Below, one piece after another: positions 35,806 through 44,980 of a stretch of 64,000 bases of DNA. A program made the position numbers and the translations under genes. The notes under the pieces were generated by a model. The model was not told the DNA's origin, did no database searches, and saw only the letters and a list, made by a program, of their open reading frames with translations. The stretch's first letter is position 1. Each line of letters starts with the position of its first letter. Origin of the DNA: Methylocystis sp. ATCC 49242 (GTDB lineage: Bacteria > Pseudomonadota > Alphaproteobacteria > Rhizobiales > Beijerinckiaceae); the NCBI RefSeq assembly GCF_000188155.2, contig NZ_KE124774.1, forward strand, positions 3,490,356-3,554,355, in the 5' to 3' direction.

Positions 35806-37236
35806 ATGGTTGCACGCGTCGGTTTGAACCAGGTGAAGCTGGTCGGATTGGACTTCGGCTCGACGACGACAAGTTTTCTCGCATTACAGGCGGAAATCTC
35901 CGGCAATTGCGTCACCGGGCGAATGGCGCTTCGTAATCCTCGCGCCATTTATCGTCCTGACCCGATCTTCACGCCGCTCAATCAGCAAAAACTCGATCTC
36001 GAGGCGATACGGTCCCGGGTCTTGTCATGGCTCACGGAGGCCGGGACTGCGCGCGAGGATATTTTCGCCGGCGGCGCGATCGTCACAGGATTGGCGGCGG
36101 AGCGGGAGAACGCCGACGCGCTGAGGGCGACCGTCATTGACTTGCTTGGCGACGCGGTTGTTGCGACAGCCGACGATCCGCGCCTGGAATCATGGCTCGC
36201 CTTCATGGGCGCGGGCGCGGCGGTTTCTCGCGCCCATCCGGAACAACCGATACTCAATATGGACATCGGCGGCGGCACGACGAATCCGGCCCTTGGGCTG
36301 GCCGGCGATGTCAAGGCTGTCGGGTGCTACTTCATTGGCGCGCGTCATTTCGAGTTCGAGCCGGAAGGCTATCGTCTGGTAAATGTCTCGCGTTTCGGCG
36401 CAGCGATGCTCGAGAATTTCGGTTTTGAACATTCGGTCGGGTCCGATCTATCCAGCAAGGCGGTCGCTCGTCTGACGAAATATCTGACGGATGCGTTAGT
36501 GGCGATCGTCGAACAAGATCATGAGTTCTTCGACAATCCGCTTGGTCGTCTCATTGCGCCCGCGCCTTGCGTTTACGATGCGTCGATTGCGCCGGCGGTG
36601 ACATTCTCCGGCGGCGTCGGCGAACTCGTTTACGCTATCAGCGCGGGAGAAGCGTCGCCGGCGACAACCGCCTATGGCGATCTCGGCGTCAACCTTGCTC
36701 AGGCTATTGTCGCCGATAAGCGGCTCGCGGCGGATATTCAGCGTTTCGTTCCGGAACATAGGGGACGCGCGACGGTACAGGGCCTCACCTATAACAACAC
36801 CGAAATTTCCGGCACGACATTATTCCTCGGCGCCGCCGCCCTTCCGCTTCCCGATCTGCCGATCGTGGCGTCGCTCTCCTCGAGGGTTGACGCCCGCACA
36901 CTGTCGAGAGCGCTGAAACTCGCCGGAGGTTCTCGACGCGGTGTTTGCATCCAGCTTGCCTGGGACGAAACGTCGCCCTGTTACGGCGATGTGAAGAAGC
37001 TTGGGTTGACGATTTCGGAAGCGCTCAATGAAGCTAGTCTTCCATCCGACGCGCCGCTCGTGATTCTGACGAACGCTAATGTAGGCAAGGCTCTCGGCAA
37101 TTACGCGACCGCCTGGAAATCCTCCGCTCGGAGACTGATCGTCATAGACGAAATTCCGACGCGAAAAGCGCAGTTCGTAAATCTCGGAGCAAGGCGAAGC
37201 GGCGTGGTTCCGGTTTCCTTCTATGGTATGAACTGA
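35806..37236 (+). CDS. eutA: Ethanolamine ammonia-lyase reactivating factor EutA
   Basis: The 476-residue ATP-dependent chaperone exchanges damaged cobalamin in ethanolamine ammonia-lyase. The actin-like/MutL-type ATPase motifs are visible: GLDFGSTTTS near the N-terminus, LNMDIGGGTTN near residue 155 and FSGGVGELVYA near 265. I place the start at ATG 35806, as family members have the first phosphate loop about 12 residues from the N-terminus and a GGAG lies upstream; ATG 35779 has no ribosome-binding site. It precedes the EutBC gene by 52 bases on the same strand. Confidence 0.9.
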   Translation: MVARVGLNQVKLVGLDFGSTTTSFLALQAEISGNCVTGRMALRNPRAIYRPDPIFTPLNQQKLDLEAIRSRVLSWLTEAGTAREDIFAGGAIVTGLAAERENADALRATVIDLLGDAVVATADDPRLESWLAFMGAGAAVSRAHPEQPILNMDIGGGTTNPALGLAGDVKAVGCYFIGARHFEFEPEGYRLVNVSRFGAAMLENFGFEHSVGSDLSSKAVARLTKYLTDALVAIVEQDHEFFDNPLGRLIAPAPCVYDASIAPAVTFSGGVGELVYAISAGEASPATTAYGDLGVNLAQAIVADKRLAADIQRFVPEHRGRATVQGLTYNNTEISGTTLFLGAAALPLPDLPIVASLSSRVDARTLSRALKLAGGSRRGVCIQLAWDETSPCYGDVKKLGLTISEALNEASLPSDAPLVILTNANVGKALGNYATAWKSSARRLIVIDEIPTRKAQFVNLGARRSGVVPVSFYGMN

Positions 37237-37288
37237 AGTTCGCGCGCGTTGGCGCAAAAGGGTGGAATGGAAGCGGAGGACGCGGGAG

Positions 37289-39484
37289 ATGATTGCGCTT
37301 AAGCCATTGTCCGAAATCCATGTCCCGACGCCGATGCCGGACGAGGCGTATGAAATCGGTCTGTTCGACAGGTCTTTCAGGTTCGTGGGATTGAAAGCGC
37401 TTTTGGGCGCTGCGGATTTCGACAAGGCTGGCGATCGACTTGCCGCGCTCGCCGCGCAAAACGACGTCGAGAGAGAAGCGGCGCGAAAAATTCTTTCAAA
37501 TCTTAAATTGAGGCATCTCTACGATCGCCCATTGACCGACGGCCAAGGGCGGGTCGATCAGGTCATGCGGGTAAATTACGATATCGATCTCCCCGTCTTC
37601 GCCGAATTCGCCGATCTGACTGTCGGGGAAGCCAAGGATTTCATCCTGCGAAACAAGGCACCGGCAATAAAGCGCTTGGGGACCGCATTGACCGGGGTGA
37701 TGGCCGCCGCGATCGCAAAGCTCATGGATGTCCACGAACTGGTCTATTCGGCGAAGAAGCTGAAACGCTCCGCGGCCGCGCGAACGACGGTCGGACTTAC
37801 CGGAACCTTGTCCTCCCGTCTGCAGCCCAATCACCCGACCGACGATCTGTCCGCCGTCACCCTCCTCGTTTATACGGGTCTGAGTCTGGGCGCCGGAGAC
37901 GCTCTCATCGGTCTCAATCCCGCAATAGACACGGTCGACAACGCCAGCGCAATTCTAAACCATCTCGACAAGCTTCGGCGACAAACCGGCGCGCCGACGC
38001 AGATTTGCGTTCTGGCCCACATAAAGACGCAGCTCGCCTGCCTGGAAAGGGGCGATCCGGTCGAAATCATGTTCCAGAGTCTTGCAGGAACGGATCGGAC
38101 GCTGATCGAGGAGTTCGATTGCACGGTCGATCTTCTCGATCGCGCATATCGCGTCATGCTGGAGCGCCGACCGATTGGCGATGGCGCGAAGCAGTTCATG
38201 TATTTCGAGACCGGACAGGGGAGCGAAGTCAGTTACGGAAAGCACAATGGCGCGGACATGACGACGACCGAAGCGCTCTGCTATGGTCTTGCGCGCCGCT
38301 ACGATCCGTTCATGGTCAATAATGTGACCGGTTTTATCGGGCCGGAAACGCACCGTACAAATGTCGAAATGATCCTGTCCAATCTGCAGGATCATTTCAT
38401 CGGCAAGCTCCTCGGAATTCCGATGGGGATGGCGCCCTGCTACACCCTTCATTCCGAGATCACCATGGAAGGGCAGCAGATCGCCGCCCAGCTTCTTTCG
38501 GCCGCCGGCGCCAATTATTTCATGGATGTCTATCTTGGCGTCGATCGGATGCTCGCCTATTTCGACACCTCGTCGCACGACGATCAGACGATGCGGGAGA
38601 CATATGGCCTCGAACCGGCGCCGGAATTTGCGGCATGGGCCATGGAGCTCGGAATTTTTCAACGGGACGCCGAAGGCGCGCTCGAACGTGGACCGAACTG
38701 GGGCAATCCCCGCATATTTTGCGATTCCGACATGGAATTGCAGAGACTGCGAGAAAATCTACCGGCGGCGTATGGCTGGGAGAATGCAGGGCCACGGCCA
38801 GCGAACGCGGTTTCGCGCGACATCAAGGCAAACATCGCGGCCGCCCGCGAAGCAATTTACACCGATATATCGGCGGAGAAACTTGGGTCTTTCGACTTCC
38901 GCCGAATTTCGACAAAGGCCGGTTCGAAGGCCGATCATCTGAATAACCCGGACCTCGGCGCGCGACTCGACGGGCAACTGCGCGCAAGGCTTCAGCCCGA
39001 AGAGTTTGATGTTCAGATCGTCATTTCAGATGGACTGAGCGCCGAGGCGATTCATCACAACATTGCCGAGTTGTTGCCGGTCCTGATGGATGGACTAGCT
39101 CAGCAGCAGATTACCGTCGGAACGCCTATCCTCGCGCCCTATGGTCGCGTAAAACTTGCCGAGGAGATCGGCAATAGCCTGAAGTCGAAGCTGGTGATTA
39201 TTCTGATCGGGGAGAGGCCCGGCGGCGACGCCATGGCCGCGCGCAGCATGTCCGCCTATCTCGCTTATCGACTCGAAGACGACGAAGTTCGCAATGCGGC
39301 GCGCGCCTCGAGCGGGCATGGCGACATCCGCTACGAATATACGGTCATCTCCAATATCTATCGTCAGGGTTTGCCCCCTGTTGAAGCTGGCAGCCTGATC
39401 GCCGAACGCGCCGGGCAGATATTGCATCATCGCGCGGCCGGCAACCGTTTGGAGCGTGTGCTGGGGGAAAAAGTCGGGACGTAA
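37289..39484 (+). CDS. eutBC: Ethanolamine ammonia-lyase, fused EutB-EutC single chain
   Basis: The 731-residue protein carries both subunits in one frame. Residues about 20-470 match EutB (LSSRLQPNHPTDD, GLSLGAGDALIGLNP, YFETGQGSEVSYGKHNGAD, DPFMVNNVTGFIGPE). Residues about 515-725 match EutC (VQIVISDGLSAEAI, VGTPILAPYGRVKLAEEIG, IILIGERPGGDA, ISNIYRQGLPPVEA). The reaction is ethanolamine to acetaldehyde and ammonia with adenosylcobalamin. The usual EutC arginine/glycine segment RVCTGRAGPRPRT is replaced by RRISTKAGSKADHL. ATG 37289 follows GGAGGA. No microcompartment or aldehyde-handling genes adjoin. Confidence 0.93.
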   Translation: MIALKPLSEIHVPTPMPDEAYEIGLFDRSFRFVGLKALLGAADFDKAGDRLAALAAQNDVEREAARKILSNLKLRHLYDRPLTDGQGRVDQVMRVNYDIDLPVFAEFADLTVGEAKDFILRNKAPAIKRLGTALTGVMAAAIAKLMDVHELVYSAKKLKRSAAARTTVGLTGTLSSRLQPNHPTDDLSAVTLLVYTGLSLGAGDALIGLNPAIDTVDNASAILNHLDKLRRQTGAPTQICVLAHIKTQLACLERGDPVEIMFQSLAGTDRTLIEEFDCTVDLLDRAYRVMLERRPIGDGAKQFMYFETGQGSEVSYGKHNGADMTTTEALCYGLARRYDPFMVNNVTGFIGPETHRTNVEMILSNLQDHFIGKLLGIPMGMAPCYTLHSEITMEGQQIAAQLLSAAGANYFMDVYLGVDRMLAYFDTSSHDDQTMRETYGLEPAPEFAAWAMELGIFQRDAEGALERGPNWGNPRIFCDSDMELQRLRENLPAAYGWENAGPRPANAVSRDIKANIAAAREAIYTDISAEKLGSFDFRRISTKAGSKADHLNNPDLGARLDGQLRARLQPEEFDVQIVISDGLSAEAIHHNIAELLPVLMDGLAQQQITVGTPILAPYGRVKLAEEIGNSLKSKLVIILIGERPGGDAMAARSMSAYLAYRLEDDEVRNAARASSGHGDIRYEYTVISNIYRQGLPPVEAGSLIAERAGQILHHRAAGNRLERVLGEKVGT

Positions 39485-39524
39485 ATGTGTCGCATTTCCC
39501 ATCAATCGAGAGGGTCGAACAGCC

Positions 39525-40094
39525 ATGAAATGGCTATGTGCGCTTTGCGCCCCGCGGATTCGTTACAGGCGCCGCTCAGCGAAGACTTGGTCGGTCCTCA
39601 TTCTTGCATCGTTGATCGCTGGCGCCGTTATCTTCCCTGACATCGGTCGCGCACGGGAAGTCGTCGGGTTTTCGCCGTCAGCGTCGGCAGGCGCGATTAT
39701 CATAAAGGTCAGGGAGCGCGCGCTGTTTTTTGTTGTCGGCGACGGCGTTGCAATCCGTTATCGGATCGCCGTCCCGAAGCGGGGAAAGGAATGGGCGGGC
39801 GCAGCTCATGTCAGCGGAAAATATATCAATCCTGACTGGAGTCCGCCGCCTTGCGTCAAGGCCGACCATCCTGAATTGCCGGATATCATCCCCGGAGGCG
39901 CGCCGGGAAATCCGATGGGCGCACGCGCAATCACGCTTGATCGACTTCATATCGCCATTCACGGGACGAGCAGAAAAATGCGCCGGTCGATCGGAACGGC
40001 CGCGTCCTATGGCTGCATTCGCATGTTGAACGAGGATGTCATCGACCTCTTTGATCGGGTCAGAATAGGCGCGCCTGTTTTGATGATTCCCTGA
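39525..40094 (+). CDS. L,D-transpeptidase (YkuD), second of two
   Basis: The 189-residue enzyme has an N-terminal basic stretch and hydrophobic segment (WSVLILASLIAGAVIFP), then a YkuD domain with the catalytic His in IAIHGTSRKMRR and nucleophile in ASYGCIRMLNEDVIDLF. PDWSPPPCVKADHPELP and NPMGARAITL parallel the copy at 32912, but the two differ in detail. It begins 40 bases after eutBC, so it could be co-transcribed with the eut genes. ATG 39525 has an upstream GAGAGGG. Confidence 0.92.
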   Translation: MKWLCALCAPRIRYRRRSAKTWSVLILASLIAGAVIFPDIGRAREVVGFSPSASAGAIIIKVRERALFFVVGDGVAIRYRIAVPKRGKEWAGAAHVSGKYINPDWSPPPCVKADHPELPDIIPGGAPGNPMGARAITLDRLHIAIHGTSRKMRRSIGTAASYGCIRMLNEDVIDLFDRVRIGAPVLMIP

Positions 40095-40204
40095 TCGCGA
40101 AAGGATTTCATGTCTGCAAGGAACGCTGGAAGTCGAATGATGCTAAAAACGGTCCCTGTCCGACACATCGTCTTCTCGGAGATTAAAATCCGAATCTCGC
40201 CTTG

Positions 40205-40954
40205 CTAGCTCCTTTTGACAGCAAGGCCAGCGCTGGCCTGACAGGTCGGCATCATTTCAATTCGGTTGATGTTGACGTGATGTGGAAGCGAAACGATCCA
40301 TGACGCCGTCTCCGCGATATCTTCGGCCGTCAATGGCTGGGTGCCTTCATATACTGCCGCCGCCTTCGCGTCGTCGCCTCCGAAGCGCACCTTGCTGAAT
40401 TCCGAGCCGCTGACGAGACCCGGCTCGATGTCTGTCACGCGGATATTCCGCCCCACGAGATCTGCGCGCAAATTGAGGGAGAATTGTCGTACGAAAGCCT
40501 TGGTCGCGCCATAAACATGCGCGCCGGGATATGGATATTCGCCTGCCGTCGATCCTATATTGAGAATGATCCCGTCATTGCGCGCGACCATCCCGGGCAG
40601 GATCGCGCGCGTCATATGGACAAGGCCGGAGATATTGGTGGCGATCATCGTGTCCCAATCCTCTGGCGAGGCCTCCCATGCCGGAGATAGCCCCAGCGCA
40701 AGCCCCGCATTATTCACGAGCACGTCGATGTCGCGCCAGCCTTCCGGGAGCGCCGCCAGAAAATCGGTGATGGCGGATAAATCCGTGACATCCAGCTTTG
40801 CGGTAAATAAATTCCCGCCGACGTCCGACGCCAATTCCGCAAGACGCTCGGCGCGACGCCCAGTAGCGATGACGCGATGTCCGTCTTTGACGAAGCGGCG
40901 AGCGAATGCGGCGCCAAATCCGGAGGTGGCGCCTGTAACGAGGATTGTCTTCAT
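40205..40954 (-). CDS. NADP-dependent short-chain dehydrogenase (YdfG-like)
   Basis: The 249-residue SDR has the cofactor motif TGATSGFGAAFARRF, the NNAG motif (VNNAGLALGLSPA), and the active site Ser-Tyr-Lys in IGSTAGEYPYPGAHVYGATKAF. The sequence and length are close to YdfG, which oxidises L-allo-threonine, serine and 3-hydroxypropionate and can reduce malonic semialdehyde. The start ATG at 40954 has GGAA upstream; the longer reading from 41011 is spurious. It converges on the second L,D-transpeptidase. Confidence 0.92.
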   Translation of the reverse strand: MKTILVTGATSGFGAAFARRFVKDGHRVIATGRRAERLAELASDVGGNLFTAKLDVTDLSAITDFLAALPEGWRDIDVLVNNAGLALGLSPAWEASPEDWDTMIATNISGLVHMTRAILPGMVARNDGIILNIGSTAGEYPYPGAHVYGATKAFVRQFSLNLRADLVGRNIRVTDIEPGLVSGSEFSKVRFGGDDAKAAAVYEGTQPLTAEDIAETASWIVSLPHHVNINRIEMMPTCQASAGLAVKRS

Positions 40955-41099
40955 GACGATTCCATATCTGATCTTCGCGATTCCGTCAGCTGCCTTGTCG
41001 TCGCGGCGCAAATTGCGTGGAAAGCGTCATTGAGGAATTGGTGGTGCGCAACGATTGCGGTCGTCGCCATTGACGCGACTCGAGATGCATCAGCGCTAT

Positions 41100-41918
41100 T
41101 CATATCTCTCGGTAATGCCGCACGGCGATCGACAGAGAACGGACGACGGCGCTTTCGTGCGGTTCATTTTCCGTCGCCAGAAATTCGACGGTCACGACTT
41201 GCTCAGGTAAATGCCGCGCGAGGGCCCGCGCCGTCCCGGCATGATCAGCGTCGCCTGCGCCCAAGGGAGCAAGATCCGGCTCACTCGCATGGACATGTCC
41301 GATGATGGACGCAAAATCGCTCACTACGGCCGCAGGATCCTCTCGGTTGACGGCGATCGTTCCGGTGTCGAGTTGAAGCCTTATCGCTCGCTCGTTCACC
41401 GCGAGGACCATGCGTGCAGCCTCCACCGTCGTTGTAAGAAAATTCGATCCATACCGTGAAGGAATGGGCTCCAGACATATGAATACGCCCCAGGATTGCG
41501 CGATCATAGCCAGACGACGGAAAAAGCTGACGGCCATATCGAAAGCCGCTTGATCTCCGAGATGCGCGCGATTTCGATTTCGTATGGAACCAAACACGAG
41601 TCGCGTTGCGCCGAGGCCCGCAGCAATGCGGCTCACGGCCGATAAACGCTCCATCGTCGCCCGTTGGCTTTCCGCAGCGCCGAAAATGTTCAGATTCGGT
41701 GCGCCGAAAAGCAAGGCCTGCGCGCCAATGATTTCGACGCCATGATCACGCCAGAAATTGCGCAGACGCGAGATGTCGGCGTCAGAGGCTCTGCCGGGAT
41801 CGGAAAAATATTTGCCCGGCGCGATGTCGATCGCGTCGATACCGAAGCGCGCCAGCAGCGGGGCTATGGGATCGTCTTCGTCGGCGTCCCAAGCAAGGTT
41901 TGAAATCGCGACGCGCAT
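41100..41918 (-). CDS. Sugar phosphate isomerase/epimerase-type TIM barrel protein
   Basis: The 272-residue protein belongs to the xylose isomerase-like/AP endonuclease 2 superfamily: MRVAISNLAWDADED at the start, GAQALLFGAPNLNIFG in the middle, the metal-binding Glu in ICLEPIPSRYGSNFLT, the Asp in LQLDTGTIAVN and the His in IIGHVHASEPDLAPLG. Such enzymes isomerise or epimerise sugars with a divalent metal; the substrate cannot be told. It may be co-transcribed with a small upstream frame at 41946-42185. Confidence 0.85.
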   Translation of the reverse strand: MRVAISNLAWDADEDDPIAPLLARFGIDAIDIAPGKYFSDPGRASDADISRLRNFWRDHGVEIIGAQALLFGAPNLNIFGAAESQRATMERLSAVSRIAAGLGATRLVFGSIRNRNRAHLGDQAAFDMAVSFFRRLAMIAQSWGVFICLEPIPSRYGSNFLTTTVEAARMVLAVNERAIRLQLDTGTIAVNREDPAAVVSDFASIIGHVHASEPDLAPLGAGDADHAGTARALARHLPEQVVTVEFLATENEPHESAVVRSLSIAVRHYREI

Positions 41919-41945
41919 GGGTATGTCACAACGTTGAAAGCGGCC

Positions 41946-42185
41946 TCATGCAGGTTTCCATAGGTCAGCGATGGATTCAATATCGATGGCCGTCGGCGGT
42001 ATTACGGGGATCGCCTTCTCGAACTTGCGGTCGCCGTCGTCGTGGCTTGCCGTGACCTTGGACTCGAGGCCGTGGTCATGGCCGCAGGATATGTCACGGA
42101 CACGGCCGCTTCCGTATGGACGACGGGGGCGGAGATCGAACAGATAGCCGAATAATTTTTCCCTCGAGCGGCGCAGATTTACCAA
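41946..42185 (-). CDS. Possible small gene or gene remnant
   Basis: A frame ending 28 bases upstream of the TIM-barrel gene shows high GC at third codon positions and a plausible C-terminus (FEKAIPVIPPTAIDIESIADLWKPA). From a TTG at 42185 it would give 79 residues. No family is recognised, and the only start is a TTG without a clear ribosome-binding site, so it may be the tail of a decayed gene. The rest of the 382-base space up to 42300 shows nothing else. Confidence 0.3.
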   Translation of the reverse strand: MVNLRRSREKLFGYLFDLRPRRPYGSGRVRDISCGHDHGLESKVTASHDDGDRKFEKAIPVIPPTAIDIESIADLWKPA

Positions 42186-42300
42186 GGTTTGCTGCTTGTG
42201 GTTTTTTCGACCGCCGCCGGATTCGATCGTCCGCCGCTCTGGCAAGGAGCGCGACGAGGCAATATTCTTTATGAATCCTATCCCGCTTCGAGGAAAATCC

Positions 42301-44346
42301 ATGTCCCTTGCGCCCAACCCTCTCCTTGCCGTCTGGAGCGCCCCTTTTGGGCTTCCGCCTTTCGGCATGATACGCGGCGAGCATTTCAGAGCCGCGTTCG
42401 ACGCCGCGCTTTCCGAGCATCGCAAGGAGATTGCGCGTATCGCCGATGATCCGGCGCCCCCCGGTTTCGATAACACGATCGCTGCCCTCGAACGATCAGG
42501 CCGGTTGCTGAACGACGTCAGCGCCGTCTTCTGGAACCTGACCGCCACTGACACAAATCCGGAGCTTCAGGAAATCGAACGCGAGGTCTCGGGCGCGCTT
42601 TCCCGGCACGCGAGCGAAATTTCCATGAATGCGGCGCTTTTTCGCCGGATCGACGCCCTCCATGCGCAGCGCCAGAGCCTCGCGCTGACGCCGGAGCAGG
42701 CGCGCGTGCTGGAGCTTGTCCACAAAAACTTCGTGCGCGCCGGCGCGAAACTGGGGGAAGCAGAAAAAGAACGGCTGGCTGCGATAATGGAGCGGCTCGC
42801 GGTTCTTTCGACCCAGTTCTCGCAAAATGTCCTCGCCGATGAGTCGAGCTATTTGCTGTTGCTGGACGAGACCGATCTCGAAGGCCTGTCGCCAGATTTT
42901 CGTTCGGCGGCCGCGCGCCTCGCGGCGGATCGCGGCGCGGCTGGCAGATATGCGGTGACACTCGCCCGCTCGAGCGCGGAACCGTTCCTGCAAAGCTCCG
43001 CTCGCCGCGATTTGCGTGAAGCTGTCTTCCGCGCCTGGGCGAGCCGCGGCGAAAGCGGCGGCCCTACGGATAATCGCAAGATCATCGCGGAAATTCTCGA
43101 ACTGCGCGACCGCCGCGCCAGGCTCCTTGGCTATGAGAGCTTTGCCGACTACAAGCTCGACGACACTATGGCCCGGACGCCCGCCGCCGTGCGCGAGCTG
43201 CTGGACCGCGTGTGGGAGCCGGCTTTGGCGCGCGCGTGGGAGGAACGCGCTGATCTTCAGGCGATCGTCGACGAAGACGGCGCCAATTTCGCGATCGCGG
43301 CGCAGGACTGGCGATATTACGCCGAGCGACAAAGGAAGAATTTATACGATCTCGATCAGACGGCGCTGCGTCCCTATTTTCAACTGGAGAAGATGATCGC
43401 GGCGGCTTTCAGCGTGGCGGGGAGGCTTTTCGGGGTTCAGTTCAGGGAGCTGCAAGGTCTGGAGCTCTATCATCCGGAAGTGCGCGCCTTCGAGGTTTTG
43501 GATGGAGAGGGCGAGCATGTCGCGTTGTTCCTCGCCGACTATTTCGCGCGGCCATCGAAACGTAGCGGCGCCTGGATGTCGGAATTTCGGTCACAGCATA
43601 AGCTTGACGGCAATGTTCGACCGATCGTCGTCAATGTCATGAACTTCACGAAAGGGGCGGAAGGCGAACCGACCCTGTTGAGTCTAGACGACGCGCGCAC
43701 ATTGTTTCACGAATTTGGTCATGCACTGCATGGCATGCTTTCGGATGTGACTTATCCGCTTCTTTCGGGAACGAACGTCGCGCGCGATTTTGTGGAGCTG
43801 CCGTCGCAACTTTTCGAGCGCTGGCTGCTGGAGCCCGCCGTGCTTCGCGAATTCGCGCTGCATGCGGAAACCGGCGAACCCATGCCGGACGACCTGCTCG
43901 AACGCATCGTCAGATCGCGTCACTTCAACCAGGGTTTCGCAACGGTGGAGTTTTGCGCCTCGGCATACGTCGACCTCGATCTGCATGAGCGCGATACACG
44001 AAGCGAACTGGATGTTGGCGCTTTTGAAAAACAGTGTTTGGAAAAGATTTCCATGCCCGAGGAAATCGTGATGCGCCACCGCACGCCGCATTTCAGTCAC
44101 ATCTTCTCGGGCGACGGCTACTCCGCGGGCTACTATAGCTATTTGTGGGCCGAAGTCCTCGACGCCGACGCCTTCGAGGCCTTCAAGGAGGCGGGCGACC
44201 CGTTCGCGCCGGAGGTTGCAAGGAAGCTTCGTGATTTCATTTATGCGGCCGGGAGCAGGCAGGATGCGGCGCAGGCCTATCTGGCCTTTCGGGGCCGGAT
44301 GCCGACCGTCGAACCGCTGCTGCGCCAACGCGGCTTCGCCGACTGA
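42301..44346 (+). CDS. M3 family oligopeptidase / peptidyl-dipeptidase (Dcp-type)
   Basis: The 681-residue zinc metallopeptidase degrades oligopeptides in the cytoplasm or periplasm; no signal peptide is seen, so cytoplasm is likely. The zinc site HEFGHALH is at about residues 470-477, followed by the downstream Glu region VARDFVELPSQLFERW, and HFSHIFSGDGYSAGYYSYLW is the M3 substrate-tyrosine loop. The ATG at 42301 follows GAGGAAAA; earlier in-frame ATGs at 42271 and 42196 are less well supported. A long hairpin follows the gene. Confidence 0.95.
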   Translation: MSLAPNPLLAVWSAPFGLPPFGMIRGEHFRAAFDAALSEHRKEIARIADDPAPPGFDNTIAALERSGRLLNDVSAVFWNLTATDTNPELQEIEREVSGALSRHASEISMNAALFRRIDALHAQRQSLALTPEQARVLELVHKNFVRAGAKLGEAEKERLAAIMERLAVLSTQFSQNVLADESSYLLLLDETDLEGLSPDFRSAAARLAADRGAAGRYAVTLARSSAEPFLQSSARRDLREAVFRAWASRGESGGPTDNRKIIAEILELRDRRARLLGYESFADYKLDDTMARTPAAVRELLDRVWEPALARAWEERADLQAIVDEDGANFAIAAQDWRYYAERQRKNLYDLDQTALRPYFQLEKMIAAAFSVAGRLFGVQFRELQGLELYHPEVRAFEVLDGEGEHVALFLADYFARPSKRSGAWMSEFRSQHKLDGNVRPIVVNVMNFTKGAEGEPTLLSLDDARTLFHEFGHALHGMLSDVTYPLLSGTNVARDFVELPSQLFERWLLEPAVLREFALHAETGEPMPDDLLERIVRSRHFNQGFATVEFCASAYVDLDLHERDTRSELDVGAFEKQCLEKISMPEEIVMRHRTPHFSHIFSGDGYSAGYYSYLWAEVLDADAFEAFKEAGDPFAPEVARKLRDFIYAAGSRQDAAQAYLAFRGRMPTVEPLLRQRGFAD

Positions 44347-44395
44347 ATTCGTCACATGGCGTCAAAGCATGGGTCTCGCCTTGTCTGGTTCCGAT

Positions 44396-44436
44396 GATGG
44401 CGCAGATTTCCGCCTGTCCCGGAAATCTGCGCCATC
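44396..44436. terminator. Perfect 17-bp hairpin between convergent genes
   Basis: Arms GATGGCGCAGATTTCCG and CGGAAATCTGCGCCATC are fully complementary around a seven-base loop. The right arm touches the stop codon of the minus-strand thpR gene, and the left arm starts 50 bases after the M3 peptidase stop. No T run follows on either strand, but the stem is long enough for a bidirectional termination or RNA-stabilising structure. Confidence 0.65.
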
Positions 44437-44980
44437 AGGCCTCTGACGCCGCGCGGCGGCCTTCCGTCAGCGGCAGAGACGCGAGGATCTCGTAACCGGT
44501 TGCGCCGGGCGGCGGCGAGCGGAAGATCTCGATTGAATCGACCCGCTGCGTGAAGGAAAGCTCCCGATCGATCGGATGTCGCCGTGCGATCGCTCTTCCG
44601 TCGCCGCGCAGGCGGGCGAGCGTGACGTGCGGCCGGAATGGCCGCTCGTCGCTTGCGCCGCACGTGTTAAGGAGCTCGGCGCGCAATAGCTCGACTTCGT
44701 TCGGTACAACACATTCCGCCCATAACAGACGGGGCCGCTCGGGCCGGGGGCCATAACAGAGGCGCCGAAATGTCAGCGTGAATGGCTCAAAGCGATTTAT
44801 TGTCGCCCGGATCTTTTCGGCTATCTGCGAGAGTGACGTCTCATTCCATGGCGGCACGAGCGTAAGGTGAATATCGGCGATCCGCACGAGCCGAACGGCG
44901 GCATGCTCGAGTTCTCGCGCCAGACCGGCGAGGTCGCCAGCGATCCCTGGCGCGACCTTTACGCCCACGAATATGCGCAT
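44435..44980 (-). CDS. thpR: RNA 2',3'-cyclic phosphodiesterase (2'-5' RNA ligase family)
   Basis: The 181-residue 2H phosphoesterase shows both catalytic histidine motifs: HLTLVPPW at about residues 38-45 and HVTLARLRG at about 117-125 (HxTx). It opens 2',3'-cyclic phosphates to 2'-phosphates and, in vitro, can join 2'-5' bonds. I use the ATG at 44980 because family members begin MRIFVGV; an in-frame start at 45046 would add 22 residues. Confidence 0.9.
   Translation of the reverse strand: MRIFVGVKVAPGIAGDLAGLARELEHAAVRLVRIADIHLTLVPPWNETSLSQIAEKIRATINRFEPFTLTFRRLCYGPRPERPRLLWAECVVPNEVELLRAELLNTCGASDERPFRPHVTLARLRGDGRAIARRHPIDRELSFTQRVDSIEIFRSPPPGATGYEILASLPLTEGRRAASEA

Noticed and set aside
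34692-41918. Ethanolamine microcompartment or pdu/eut shell genes near eutBC
   Set aside because: No small BMC-domain proteins, aldehyde dehydrogenase or transporter are encoded; neighbours are envelope and unrelated metabolic genes.
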